DNA from: Chryseobacterium sp. G0201
Lineage (GTDB): Bacteria; Bacteroidota; Bacteroidia; Flavobacteriales; Weeksellaceae
Direction of reading: 5' to 3'
Length of the DNA: 64,000 nucleotides
NCBI RefSeq assembly: GCF_003815655.1
Contig: NZ_CP033917.1
Coordinates: forward strand, 2,542,001-2,606,000
The position numbers and the translations under genes were made by a program. Positions 1 to 9,480 of this stretch are shown in pieces (positions within the stretch are counted from its first letter, which is position 1; the number at the start of each line of letters is the position of its first letter). The notes below the pieces were generated by a model that was not told where the DNA came from, did not search any database, and saw only the letters and a program-made list of their open reading frames with translations.

Positions 1-112
1 CCATCAATAATATAAATATAGTATCCATTAATTCGATATCTTTTTGAATGGGCAAATTTAATCTTTTTTTACCGAATGACAAAAAAAGATGTTGGCAAAT
101 GTTAATAAAAAT

Positions 113-140
113 AAAAACGACAACAATTGTTGCCGTTTTT
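113..140 (-). terminator. Terminator after M16 pair
   Basis: An inverted repeat with A-rich and T-rich ends (AAAAACG, then CAACA/TGTTG around AATT, then CGTTTTT) sits 20 bases past the stop of the minus-strand M16 gene. It is symmetric, so it could work in both directions. Confidence 0.6.
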
Positions 141-159
141 TATATGAAATTGGTTGTTC

Positions 160-2193
160 TTATTTGAAATCAGAATCTTTAGCCTGATTGATTTGATAAG
201 ATTGAACCGTTAAATTAATATCCATTCCACCCATGTTCTGAGTGATCGTGAAAGGTAATTTAACCCCTGAAACATCCTTGTAATCTGCATAGCTTGTTGG
301 GATAGAACCTCCTTCTCCAGCTTTTACTTCTCCAGTTTTCAAACCAGTTTTTACGCTGTAGTAATAAGTCTCTTTTGCTCCTTTTACTACGTAAGAATCT
401 TCGTTGTTGTATTTTTCTATACCTGCAAGTTTGTACTCAGCAGATTTTGCAAAAGCAAGTTCTGGGAAAAGCTCAACGTCTTTCGACATATCGGCTTTTT
501 GCTTATCGTTAAGAGGTACTTTCTTTCCTTGAGCTTCCATGTAGCCATCTTTACCGTCGAATACAATTTTTTGAACAGTATTTCCCATCATGCTAACATT
601 CATAGCCATTTTTCCGTTCTTTCCCTGGATCATTTTCATGCTCATATCCATTCCCTGAACTTTAGTTGTAGCATCAGAAGAGATTGAAGTGATCTTTTGA
701 ACAGCAGCTGCACCTCCGATAGCATTAATGTATTTATCAGCAACAGATCCGATCGTTACACTTGCGTCAACTTTCTGAGCAGCCGGTTTTGCAACAGGAT
801 TTGCATCTTTATCGAAATATTTTACAGGGTAACCTAATTTTTCCAATCCTTCAGAAATATCAGAAGCTTTACCGGCGATGAAAATTCTGCTTTGGTTTGG
901 TAAAATAGTAGCTTTTACAGCATTGGTAATGTCTGCAGCGGTTACTTTATCAATTGATTTTAAATAATTAGTATAAAAATCAGAAGGAAGATCCTGAACT
1001 TTTTGGTTTAAAGCAAATCTTGCGATCGTTTCAGGCTTCTCTAAAGACAAGATGAAAGATCCTTTCAATTTAGCTTTAGCATTTTCTAATTCTTCTGGTT
1101 TTACGGTAGAAATAGCGTTAAGTTCATTCATAAATTCCTTAACAGCTTTATCCGTAACCTCATTTCTCACACTTGCTTCGGCAGAGAATTCCGGAGAAAA
1201 CTTGCTTGCTGTCATGCTAGAATAAGCTCCGTATGTAAAACCGTTTTTCTCACGAAGGTTCATGAAAAGTCTGGCTTCACCACCACCACCTAAAATATAG
1301 TTGGCCATAGTAGAAGGGAAGTAGTTAGGATCTCTCATTTTCAACGTGTTAAGGTTGTTTAAAGAAACTACAGACTGCACTGCAGAAGGAACATCTACAA
1401 CATTGACCTCCGTTTTAGCTACATTAGAAGCCGGTTCTAAAGTTCCGATTGGTGTATTGGCTTTTTTCCATCCTCCGAAAGCTTTTTCGATCAAAGGTTT
1501 TACCTGATCAAACTTTACATCTCCAACAATTACTAAATAAGCGTTGTCCGGAGCGTAATATTTTTTATAGACATTCTGAACGTCAGCTAATTGAATTTTA
1601 TTGATGGATTCAACGGTTTCAAATTCACCTCTTGATGTATTTTTTCCATACATCAAAGCTCTTGAAACTCTTTCAGCAATAGAAGAAGCGTTCTTTTCGT
1701 CAGATTTTAATCCTTCAATAGCTCTTTCTTTAGAGTTTTGAATTTCCTCTGCAGAGAATTTTGGGTTAACGATCGCATCTGCCATTAAACCTACTACTTC
1801 AGGGAAATATTTTGAAAGTGTATTGGCAAAAGCACCTCCGGAAGAGAAGCTTAAGTTGGCTCCTAAGAAATCAACTTTTTTGTTGAATTCGTCTTTGCTT
1901 AAATTTGTTGTTCCGTTTTCCAGCTGTTCTGCCATAATTTGGCTTACCCCTGTAACGTTTCCTTCGTAATATGGAGGTCTGTCCATAGAAAGGTTTACGT
2001 TGACTCTTGGTAATTTGTTGTTTTCAACGACCATTACGGTAAGTCCGTTGCTTAACTGGAAAGTTTTTGGCTTAGCAATGTTGATCGCAGGAGTTGGTCC
2101 CGGTTTCGGCATTGCATTAATGTCTATTTTTTGTGCAGAAAGCATTCCTGTGAATAAAAATGCTACCGCTATATATGTTAATTGCTTTTTCAT
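160..2193 (-). CDS. M16-family peptidase-like protein, catalytically inactive subunit
   Basis: 677 residues with a signal peptide ending about residue 20 (MLSA-QK), so periplasmic. The N-terminal 450 residues have the M16 (pitrilysin/insulinase) two-domain layout. The zinc motif HxxEH is gone: where the partner has HFFEH, this protein has QIMAE at residues 85-89, flanked by matching G and GT residues. About residues 470-677 form an extra beta-rich C-terminal domain (repeated met-rich strands, YYYSVKTGL) resembling LolA or outer-membrane-lipoprotein-sorting-type domains in Bacteroidetes. Bacterial M16 enzymes often work as heterodimers of an active and an inactive chain, so this is probably the structural partner of the gene directly upstream. 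Family assignment is firm; the dimer is inference. Confidence 0.9.
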   Translation of the reverse strand: MKKQLTYIAVAFLFTGMLSAQKIDINAMPKPGPTPAINIAKPKTFQLSNGLTVMVVENNKLPRVNVNLSMDRPPYYEGNVTGVSQIMAEQLENGTTNLSKDEFNKKVDFLGANLSFSSGGAFANTLSKYFPEVVGLMADAIVNPKFSAEEIQNSKERAIEGLKSDEKNASSIAERVSRALMYGKNTSRGEFETVESINKIQLADVQNVYKKYYAPDNAYLVIVGDVKFDQVKPLIEKAFGGWKKANTPIGTLEPASNVAKTEVNVVDVPSAVQSVVSLNNLNTLKMRDPNYFPSTMANYILGGGGEARLFMNLREKNGFTYGAYSSMTASKFSPEFSAEASVRNEVTDKAVKEFMNELNAISTVKPEELENAKAKLKGSFILSLEKPETIARFALNQKVQDLPSDFYTNYLKSIDKVTAADITNAVKATILPNQSRIFIAGKASDISEGLEKLGYPVKYFDKDANPVAKPAAQKVDASVTIGSVADKYINAIGGAAAVQKITSISSDATTKVQGMDMSMKMIQGKNGKMAMNVSMMGNTVQKIVFDGKDGYMEAQGKKVPLNDKQKADMSKDVELFPELAFAKSAEYKLAGIEKYNNEDSYVVKGAKETYYYSVKTGLKTGEVKAGEGGSIPTSYADYKDVSGVKLPFTITQNMGGMDINLTVQSYQINQAKDSDFK

Positions 2194-2301
2194 TTGTAAA
2201 AATTTAATTTTTAATAATTATTTTTTAAACATTGATGATATTTATTAGTTCTAAAGACTGATTGGTAGTCTAAAATTTAATATCCCGTGTCTATTTAAAA
2301 A

Positions 2302-3615
2302 TTATTTTTTTTCAGGAACGTAATTAATAACGACTCTTTGGTTAGGATTAAGATACTTTTTAGCCGCATTCTGCAGATCTTCTCTTGTGATACCTCTGTA
2401 GATGTCTATTTCTTTGTTGATTAAGTTGGTATCTCCCATCAAAACGTGGTTTGTTGCCAATGAAGCAGCAATTCCCTGAATGCTCGAATTTTGATTTACA
2501 AACTGGTTCTCAAATTGATTTTGAAGTTTCTGATAATCTTCCTGAGAAATTAAAGTCGTTTGAAGTTTTTTGATCTCAGCATCGATGTCTGTCTGTAATG
2601 TCTGCTTAGTCGTTTGCCCCATTGGGATCGCGAAAAATGCAAAAATTCCATAATCTTCAAGACCTTGGTTAAAAGCCTGTACCTGAAGTGCTTTTTTCTC
2701 CTGATCTACTAATTTTTTGTATAAAACTGAAGATTTCCCACTGCTTAAATAAGAAGAAAGCATATCTAAAATATAAGCGTCTTTTTCTTTGTTAGCAGGT
2801 GTTCTGTAAGCGAAAACATACGCAGGAAGCTGGATGTTAGGGTCTGTAGCCGTAACTTCTTTTTCCTGAGTGATAGGCGCGTCTTTCGGATAATCTTTTG
2901 GATACACAGTTCCTTTAGGAATTGCTCCGTAATATTCCTGAATCCATTTTTTAGTCTGCTCAGGTTTAATATCTCCCGCAACTACCAAAGTAGCGTTATT
3001 TGGAACATAATATTTTTTATAAAAAGCCTGGAATTCTTCTAATTTAGCTGAATTCAAATCTTCCATAGAACCGATTGTTGGCCAGTTGTATGGGTGATTG
3101 GTGAATAGATTTTTCTGTACTGTTGTGAATAGATTTCCATAAGGCTGGTTATCCATTCTCAATCTTTTTTCTTCTTTTACAACCTCTCTCTGAGTATCTA
3201 CCCCAACTTGGTTAATAACAGCATGACGCAATCTTTCAGACTCCATCCAAAGACCTAATTGCTCGTTGTTTGAAGGGAAAGTTTCGTAGTAATATGTTCT
3301 GTCGTTGGTTGTATTGGCGTTGTTTTGTCCTCCGTTTGAAGAAACTATTTTGAACCAGTCACCTCTTTTGATGTTTGGCGTTCCTTCAAATAAAAGATGC
3401 TCGAAAAAGTGAGCAAAACCCGTTCTTCCTTTTACTTCATCCTTTGCACCTACGTGGTACATTACACCTGTTGTAACTACTGGCGCCGAATTATCCTGAT
3501 GAAGGATTACGTGAAGTCCGTTTGGTAGGTCATACTCTTCGAATTTAATTTGTTGTGCATTCAAAGCCATTCCGAAGAAAGCCACTGCAGCAACAGAAAG
3601 AAGTCGTTTTTTCAT
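2302..3615 (-). CDS. M16-family zinc metallopeptidase, active subunit
   Basis: 437 residues with a signal peptide (cut near ALNA-QQ). It carries the intact inverted zinc motif HFFEH at residues 69-73 followed by LLFEGT, and a third ligand Glu near residue 148 in EVVKEEKRL, as in mitochondrial-processing-peptidase-like M16B enzymes. It is expected to degrade small peptides in the periplasm. It lies 108 bases upstream of the inactive paralogue on the same strand, with no terminator between, so the two probably form one transcript and one heterodimer. The substrate cannot be read from the sequence. Confidence 0.93.
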   Translation of the reverse strand: MKKRLLSVAAVAFFGMALNAQQIKFEEYDLPNGLHVILHQDNSAPVVTTGVMYHVGAKDEVKGRTGFAHFFEHLLFEGTPNIKRGDWFKIVSSNGGQNNANTTNDRTYYYETFPSNNEQLGLWMESERLRHAVINQVGVDTQREVVKEEKRLRMDNQPYGNLFTTVQKNLFTNHPYNWPTIGSMEDLNSAKLEEFQAFYKKYYVPNNATLVVAGDIKPEQTKKWIQEYYGAIPKGTVYPKDYPKDAPITQEKEVTATDPNIQLPAYVFAYRTPANKEKDAYILDMLSSYLSSGKSSVLYKKLVDQEKKALQVQAFNQGLEDYGIFAFFAIPMGQTTKQTLQTDIDAEIKKLQTTLISQEDYQKLQNQFENQFVNQNSSIQGIAASLATNHVLMGDTNLINKEIDIYRGITREDLQNAAKKYLNPNQRVVINYVPEKK

Positions 3616-3693
3616 AAAATAGAAATTGTTTTGTTAATTAGTAGCTAAGCAAATCAATTTGTTACAGTATTAGATCTAAAAGTTAAAACATAA

Positions 3694-3721
3694 AAAGCGC
3701 TTAGAAATCTCTTAGCGCTTT
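3694..3721 (-). terminator. Terminator after ETX/MTX2-like lipoprotein gene
   Basis: Stem AAAGCGCTTAGA / TCTTAGCGCTTT with a 4-base loop and one mismatch, between the lipoprotein stop and the start of the M16 gene. It separates the two minus-strand genes. Confidence 0.65.
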
Positions 3722-3785
3722 ATAGGTTTTTAAAGACAACTAATATTGACTTTAAAATTTGTATGTTGTAATCTAAGCCTCAGAT

Positions 3786-4787
3786 TTATAGGGGCTGTGC
3801 AGGAGAAGTTAAAATTGTAACACTTACATTATTTATTGATTTTGCTATTCCTGTTTCTCCTTTTACCTTTGATATGAAATCAGGATATGAGGAAATTGGT
3901 GTAGACCAAAAATAATGTCCATTAACTTTTTGAGGGTAATTAGTACGAACTGTTCCTCCTACAGTAATGGGAACAAAGTAATTAACAGAAGATTCCTTTG
4001 TTTTTGATAAAATGGTAACCATTTTTTTAGATTTTGCAGGTACGGGCACAATTGCAATACTCGTTAATGTTGTTTCGGTAGATGTTTCTGTACCATCCTC
4101 TGTCTGACCTCCTACTGTAACTTCTGTGCTAACCTCTGTCTCGCCTATGACTGGAATTTGAAATTTTGCTTTTGCCCCAATCTTTAAGGATCCGGAAACT
4201 ACTCTTTTCCATGTTGTTTTATATCCTGTTTTGTATGAGTAGCTTACACGAATGTTCATCGGTTCGTCAGAATCATTTATGGCTTCTGTTGTGAATGATT
4301 CATCAGGTAAATTGAAATTTTTGTGATTTATTTGTACCACAGGAATTCCCATAATGGCATGTGTATTTGGGACACCCCCCGCATTATTACTTGAATGACC
4401 ATCTACTGAAAGATCAGGATTAAAACTAATTCCATCAGGAGTAATTCCGTTTATAGAAAAAATACTCTTCAAAGAATTTCTTGCATTAGATTGAGTTATA
4501 TCATAGCCTAAATCTTTTAAATGTCCTTGCTTTAAAGGGATGTTTTGTGGTTGAGAGGTTGTTTTTAATGCATTTGTTTTAGGAACAGTAAATTGTTTAT
4601 TTCCTTCCAAAAGATCAATTTTTTCAAGAACTACCCATCCATTCTTTAACATTTCCGATTCACTTAATTGTTTTGCACTTACTTTAGAATTGTTTTTGGG
4701 CGCATTTTCAACATCATGATTAATATCATTGGAACATGAAATTGACATTAATAAAAAAGGTGCAAAAATAATGATTGATTTTTTCAT
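3786..4787 (-). CDS. Lipoprotein with aerolysin/ETX-MTX2-like beta-pore-forming region
   Basis: 333 residues with a lipoprotein signal (lipobox ending at Cys18, MSISC). About residues 150-310 look like the aerolysin fold of the ETX/MTX2 family: an alternating Ser/Thr-rich strand region (EVSTEVTVGG, then TETSTETTLTS) like the transmembrane hairpin, followed by a PAKSKKMVTIL segment comparable to the 'P..SK..V.I' strand of ETX/MTX2 proteins, and a final YFVPITVGGTVRTNY strand pair. The first 140 residues are unlike anything I recognise. If the reading is right, the protein is membrane-anchored by lipid and could act on competitors, predators or hosts. It is isolated: own terminator, a 660-base AT-rich region upstream, no immunity gene visible. 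Assigned from strand pattern only. Confidence 0.6.
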   Translation of the reverse strand: MKKSIIIFAPFLLMSISCSNDINHDVENAPKNNSKVSAKQLSESEMLKNGWVVLEKIDLLEGNKQFTVPKTNALKTTSQPQNIPLKQGHLKDLGYDITQSNARNSLKSIFSINGITPDGISFNPDLSVDGHSSNNAGGVPNTHAIMGIPVVQINHKNFNLPDESFTTEAINDSDEPMNIRVSYSYKTGYKTTWKRVVSGSLKIGAKAKFQIPVIGETEVSTEVTVGGQTEDGTETSTETTLTSIAIVPVPAKSKKMVTILSKTKESSVNYFVPITVGGTVRTNYPQKVNGHYFWSTPISSYPDFISKVKGETGIAKSINNVSVTILTSPAQPL

Positions 4788-5453
4788 TTTAAATTATTTT
4801 TAATGAGTTATACATTTGTTTAAACTATTTCATTATTAAATAGCATTAATTATCAGGATTAATTAGGTGGAAGTGGAGGAGGTTTTTAGATTGAATTATA
4901 TGTATTATTAGTTATTTGATTTTCAGATGTTTTTTTATTGTTTGTAGTACTTATTATAGTAAAAAATGAACTGGAATAATTTTATAATATTGTTGTATTT
5001 AGGGGTTTGTTAAAAATTTCTATAAACTAATTATGAATATTAAATATTAGTTAAATATCGATTATGTGTATGTTTATTGTAAATAGGTGAAGTGTGATAT
5101 TTTTTTTATTTAAATTTTGGTTTTTAATTATTATTTTTATTTAAAATTTAAGTTAAAGTTGTTATTTTATTTATTTAGCGGGTGTGTACTCATTTTTATT
5201 GAAAAAAATATATCAAACAAAATCATATATTTGGTTGAAATTTGAAAGGGAATATTATCTATTTTGTGCTAAAAATTACTGATGTAAATGTAGGAATGAA
5301 ATTAAAAAGAACTACTTCTACAAAAACACTACAGTTTTTAAGGTTCTGTAAATTAGATAGTTAATATTTTATGTAGTTGAATTGTAGTATTTTTTTATAA
5401 AAAGCTACAGATATGTAATATTTTAACTTACGCATAATGATAAATCTATATGT
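4788..5453. other. AT-rich intergenic region, 666 bases
   Basis: Divergent spacer between the pore-former-like lipoprotein and the TPR regulator. It is extremely AT-rich with long T and A runs. I see no open frame longer than about 25 codons, no RNA-like structure and no repeat shared with the rest of the window. It presumably holds both promoters. Confidence 0.6.
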
Positions 5454-6893
5454 ATGAATTTGTTTTTCTCATCCAATAAGTTTTTTCTTTTTTTGTTTTA
5501 TAGCCCTTTAAAGATTGGATTTCTGTTTTTTGTGATTTTTGCACTTCATTATAAAAGCCAGAGCTATACTGTTTTTGAATTAGATAGTATTACAAAAAAT
5601 TATAAATATAATGGTCAGTATGAGGATGCTATTGACTTCAATATGGATGTTTTAAAACGATATAAAAAAAATAAGGATTATAGAGGTATTGCTGCTGCAA
5701 ACATTAATATAGGTAATTTACTTGCATCTATTAATGAGTATAGTCGAAGTTTGGATCATCTAAATATTGCAAAAAAAGAGTTGACAAAAATTAATGATCC
5801 AATATTATATTCTAAATTGTATAATGAGTATGGTAGAGATTATTTTTTATTGAGACTTTTTAAACAAAGCAATGAAAAGCTGAATGAATCTATTAAATAT
5901 TCATTAAATGTAACAGATAGAAAGTTGAGGATGCATCTTTTATACCATAATTACCTTTGGAAATGGTCTAATTTTGATGAATTGAATGAAATAGATTCTT
6001 TATATAAAATACAAAGTAGCCTTTTAAAACTCAATCCAGAGCCTTTAGCATATATAAAAATTGCAAAAAGATTTATGCGACAGCAAAAAGAATTAGATTC
6101 TGCGGAATATTATCTAAAAAAATCCAATAAAATATTAACGTTAATCAACAGATTTCCTTTACATCACAAAGCGCAGGCTTTGATGAGTTTTGGTCAATTA
6201 TATTATATAAAAAAGGACTATGAAAGCGCTTTGAACTATTACCTTAGTTCTCTTACTATTTCAAGAAAAATTAAACGTCAAGAATATATAATGCATATCT
6301 ATAAGGAAATGTCAAAAATTTATGAGGTTCTTGATGATAAGCAAAATTCACATGATTATTATGAAAAATATTCATTCTTAAATGACAGCATTAATGATAA
6401 AGAAAAGGTGGCATTATACTCTATTGTTGATGAACTGGGAGATAAAAAAGAAGAGAATAAATTATATTTTTTTATTGTAGTCTTAGTAATAATAGTCATT
6501 CTCTATATAGGATATAAAATACGAGAGAATAAAAAAAACAAAAATACTTTGTTGCCAAATACATCTTTTGAGAATATAGAATTGAAAAGAATTCACGAGT
6601 ATAGATCTTATAGCGAGATTATAAAAATGGCAGAAGATGGAAGTCCTTTTTTTCTTAGTAGTTTTAAAAAATTATATCCTGATTTCCATGAAAAATTAAA
6701 GTTTTATTGTTCTGATCTTACAGAACATGATATCAAATTTTGTACTTATCTCAGACTCAATTTAGACAGTAAACAAATTCTTCAGTATGAAAATATAACG
6801 TTACGAGCTATTGAAACAAAAAAATACAGACTGAAAAAGAAATTAGGACTTTCCTCTGATGTAAAGCTTTCAACTTGGATATTAGAACTTTAA
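5454..6893 (+). CDS. TPR-repeat membrane protein with C-terminal HTH (regulator)
   Basis: 479 residues. An N-terminal hydrophobic segment (about 12-32) acts as signal or anchor; TPR-type helix pairs fill about residues 45-320 (NGQYEDAIDF, KKDYESALNYYLSSL); a transmembrane helix lies near 340-358 (FFIVVLVIIVILYIGY); the cytoplasmic tail ends in a LuxR-like helix-turn-helix (LTEHDIKFCTYLRLNLDSKQ, then RAIETKKYRLKKKLGL). This layout is common in Bacteroidetes as a one-piece membrane sensor-regulator. The ligand and target are unknown; the nearest candidate target is the divergent lipoprotein gene. Codon use is strongly A/T-biased compared with the helicase next door, suggesting the pair was acquired together. 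Confidence 0.8.
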   Translation: MNLFFSSNKFFLFLFYSPLKIGFLFFVIFALHYKSQSYTVFELDSITKNYKYNGQYEDAIDFNMDVLKRYKKNKDYRGIAAANINIGNLLASINEYSRSLDHLNIAKKELTKINDPILYSKLYNEYGRDYFLLRLFKQSNEKLNESIKYSLNVTDRKLRMHLLYHNYLWKWSNFDELNEIDSLYKIQSSLLKLNPEPLAYIKIAKRFMRQQKELDSAEYYLKKSNKILTLINRFPLHHKAQALMSFGQLYYIKKDYESALNYYLSSLTISRKIKRQEYIMHIYKEMSKIYEVLDDKQNSHDYYEKYSFLNDSINDKEKVALYSIVDELGDKKEENKLYFFIVVLVIIVILYIGYKIRENKKNKNTLLPNTSFENIELKRIHEYRSYSEIIKMAEDGSPFFLSSFKKLYPDFHEKLKFYCSDLTEHDIKFCTYLRLNLDSKQILQYENITLRAIETKKYRLKKKLGLSSDVKLSTWILEL

Positions 6894-6995
6894 TATATGA
6901 ATTTGGTTATTTTTAAATAAAAGAGAATGGTTTCATTTAAAAAGTAGGACTACAAATCTTATAGTATGGTAATGAAATCATATAAAATATAGAAT

Positions 6996-7025
6996 TTGAA
7001 TTCTCCATATAATACACTAATTTTG
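6996..7025 (+). promoter_or_regulatory. Bacteroidetes-type promoter of helicase gene
   Basis: TTG at 6996-6998, a 19-base spacer, then TAATTTTG at 7018-7025, a full match to the TTG/TAnnTTTG consensus, 22 bases before the ATG. Confidence 0.8.
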
Positions 7026-7047
7026 TGTTCCCAAAATTTTTTGCTGT

Positions 7048-9378
7048 ATGGATTATCTGAAAGGACTCAATGAACCACAATATGAAGCCGTTACCACACT
7101 ACAGGGACCTCTGATGGTGCTTGCAGGAGCCGGTTCCGGAAAAACGCGTGTACTCACGATGCGTATCGCTCATTTGATCACCAATGGGATAGACCCTTTC
7201 AATATCCTGGCGCTTACCTTTACCAACAAGGCGGCAAAAGAAATGAAAGAACGTATCGCTAAACTTGTCGGACAAAGCAATGCTAGAAGCCTTTGGATGG
7301 GAACTTTCCACTCTGTTTTTGCGAGAATTTTGAGAAGTGAAGGCCATTATTTAGGTTATCCCTCCAATTTTACGATCTATGATCAGCAGGATGCTTTGAA
7401 TGTCATCAGAAAAGTGCTGAAAGACATGAATGTAGATGCAGATCTATATAAACCTAAAAAAGTTCAGTCAAGAATTTCTACCTATAAAAATAATCTGATC
7501 ACGGTAAAAGCGTATTTCAATAATCCGGAATTAATTGAAGCTGATGAAAAAGCCAACATGAAATTCATCGGACAGATTTACCAGAAATATGTTGAGCAGT
7601 GTTTCAAAAACGGAGCAATGGATTTTGACGATCTATTGTTGAAAACCAACGAATTGTTGACTCGTTTTCCGGAAGTTTTAGCAAAATATCAGGACAGATT
7701 CAGATATATTTTGGTAGATGAGTACCAGGATACCAACCACTCGCAGTATCTTATTGTGAAAGCCTTGGCTTCAAAATTTGAAAATATCTGTGTGGTAGGA
7801 GATGATGCACAGTCTATTTACTCTTTCCGTGGCGCGAATATTTATAATATTTTAAACTTTAAAAAAGATTATCCTGACGCAGTAACGGTTTCTTTGGAGC
7901 AAAACTACCGTTCGACACAGAATATTGTGAATGCTGCTAATGTTGTTATTGCTAAAAACTTACAGCAATTTAAGAAAAACGTATTCAGTGAAAATGAAGA
8001 GGGAGATAAGATCAAAGTTTACCGCTCACTTTCAGATGCTGATGAAGCGAATTTCGTTGCCGGAAATATCTGGGAACTTCGTAACAGAGATCAGAGAAAA
8101 TACAGTGATTTCTCAATTTTATACAGAACAAACTCTCAAACGCGTGCTTTTGAAGATGCCTTGAGACGTAAAAATATTCCATATAAAGTGTATGGAGGTC
8201 TGTCTTTCTACCAAAGAAAGGAGGTTAAAGATTTAATTGGATACCTTCGATTGTTAGTCAATGAAAATGACTCAGAAGCTTTGATGAGAATCATCAATTA
8301 TCCAACAAGAGGAATCGGAGAAACAACTCAGAATAAATTAATCGTTTTTGCTGATGCACGTAATCTGCCTGTTTCTAATGTTTTGGATAATCTTCCGATG
8401 TATGCGCCGCAATTAGGCTTTAATAATGGAGTTTTAACAAAATTGAGTGACTTCTGGTCGATGATCAAGGCGTTTCAGGTATTATTAAAAACTGAAACAG
8501 CCTACAATGTTGCGATGGAAGTTGCGAAACGAAGCGGTTTAATTAAATTTTTAAAAGACGATCAGACTCCGGAAGGAATTTCCCGCGTAGAGAACGTTCA
8601 GGAATTAATGAACTCCATGCAGGGGTTCATCGAAGAACAAATGCAGGTGGAAGATGGAGATCCGAGCCTACCGAATTTCCTTGAAAATATTGCTCTTTCT
8701 GCTGATACACAGAAAAAAGATGATGAGGATGATATGGTTTCTTTAATGACCATTCACCTTTCAAAAGGACTGGAATTTCCTGTGGTTCACTTGGTTGGAT
8801 TAGAAGAAAATCTTTTCCCAAGTTTTATGAGTTCTACAACCAGAGAAGACCTGGAAGAAGAAAGACGTTTATTCTATGTTGCTTTAACTAGAGCTGAAAA
8901 GCAGGTGTTTTTCTCGTATGCAGTTTCACGTTTTCAGTGGGGAAAAATTACCGATGCTGAACCTTCAAGATTCTTAAGCGAGATTGATGAAGAGTTTATA
9001 GAATTCGTGAATCCTGTTATGGAAAAACGTTTCATTAATAATGCGGGAGTAAAATCAAATATTTTTGACGAGCATCCTTCTGAAATGAAGGGTTTCAAAA
9101 GAGTTGAAAAGAAATCTATCGAAAGAGCAGACGGTTCAAAACCAATTGCTGAACCTAGAAAATTAAAACCTGTAAGCACCGCTAAAATCATCAATCCAAG
9201 CGGAGCTTCTTCTCAGGATATCGTAGTAGGAGACAGCGTGAGACACGACCGTTTTGGAATCGGACAAGTAACTTTCCTAGATGGAACAGATCCTCAGAAT
9301 ATCAAAGCAAAAGTAGTTTTCATGCATGAAGGCGAGAAAAACCTGATCTTAAAATATGCTAAGCTGACGAAAATTTAA
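7048..9378 (+). CDS. uvrD: UvrD/PcrA-type ATP-dependent 3'-5' DNA helicase
   Basis: 776 residues, a normal length for superfamily 1A helicases. Motifs in order: Q-motif region LNEPQYEAV (7-15), Walker A GAGSGKT (27-33), TFTNKAAKEM (Ia), Walker B VDEYQDTN, VVGDDAQSIYSFRGA (III), EQNYRST (IV), TIHLSKGLEFPVV (V), and YVALTRAEK (VI). A C-terminal SH3/Tudor-like module (VRHDRFGIGQVTFLDG) matches the RNA-polymerase-binding tail of PcrA/UvrD. It unwinds DNA in nucleotide-excision and mismatch repair and removes stalled complexes. Single gene with its own promoter and a hairpin terminator. uvrD versus pcrA is a naming matter. Confidence 0.96.
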   Translation: MDYLKGLNEPQYEAVTTLQGPLMVLAGAGSGKTRVLTMRIAHLITNGIDPFNILALTFTNKAAKEMKERIAKLVGQSNARSLWMGTFHSVFARILRSEGHYLGYPSNFTIYDQQDALNVIRKVLKDMNVDADLYKPKKVQSRISTYKNNLITVKAYFNNPELIEADEKANMKFIGQIYQKYVEQCFKNGAMDFDDLLLKTNELLTRFPEVLAKYQDRFRYILVDEYQDTNHSQYLIVKALASKFENICVVGDDAQSIYSFRGANIYNILNFKKDYPDAVTVSLEQNYRSTQNIVNAANVVIAKNLQQFKKNVFSENEEGDKIKVYRSLSDADEANFVAGNIWELRNRDQRKYSDFSILYRTNSQTRAFEDALRRKNIPYKVYGGLSFYQRKEVKDLIGYLRLLVNENDSEALMRIINYPTRGIGETTQNKLIVFADARNLPVSNVLDNLPMYAPQLGFNNGVLTKLSDFWSMIKAFQVLLKTETAYNVAMEVAKRSGLIKFLKDDQTPEGISRVENVQELMNSMQGFIEEQMQVEDGDPSLPNFLENIALSADTQKKDDEDDMVSLMTIHLSKGLEFPVVHLVGLEENLFPSFMSSTTREDLEEERRLFYVALTRAEKQVFFSYAVSRFQWGKITDAEPSRFLSEIDEEFIEFVNPVMEKRFINNAGVKSNIFDEHPSEMKGFKRVEKKSIERADGSKPIAEPRKLKPVSTAKIINPSGASSQDIVVGDSVRHDRFGIGQVTFLDGTDPQNIKAKVVFMHEGEKNLILKYAKLTKI

Positions 9379-9434
9379 GTCATTGCGAGGAGCGAAGCAA
9401 GCCTGTGCTGAGCCTGTCGAAGTAAAGCAATCTC
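9379..9434. repeat. Dispersed repeat family A, copy 1
   Basis: Begins directly after the helicase stop codon with GTCATTGCGAGGAGCGAAGC and continues through GCTGAGCCTGTCGAAG to GCAATCTC. The same blocks, in the opposite orientation, recur at 21535-21587 and 35615-35671. Confidence 0.8.
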
Positions 9435-9442
9435 AAAAAGTT

Positions 9443-9480
9443 AAACCTGTTTTCATGATTTGAAAATAGGTTTTATTTTT
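9443..9480 (+). terminator. Terminator after helicase gene
   Basis: Stem AAACCTGTTTTCA / TGAAAATAGGTTT (one mismatch) followed by TATTTTT. It lies between repeat copy A1 and the large palindromic element. Confidence 0.75.

Noticed and set aside
499..687. Plus-strand 62-codon frame inside the M16 gene
   Set aside because: Antisense shadow with no start signal or family similarity; the same holds for similar small frames inside other genes.
5296..5364. 22-codon frame in the AT-rich divergent spacer
   Set aside because: No similarity, no start signal, expected by chance in AT-rich sequence.
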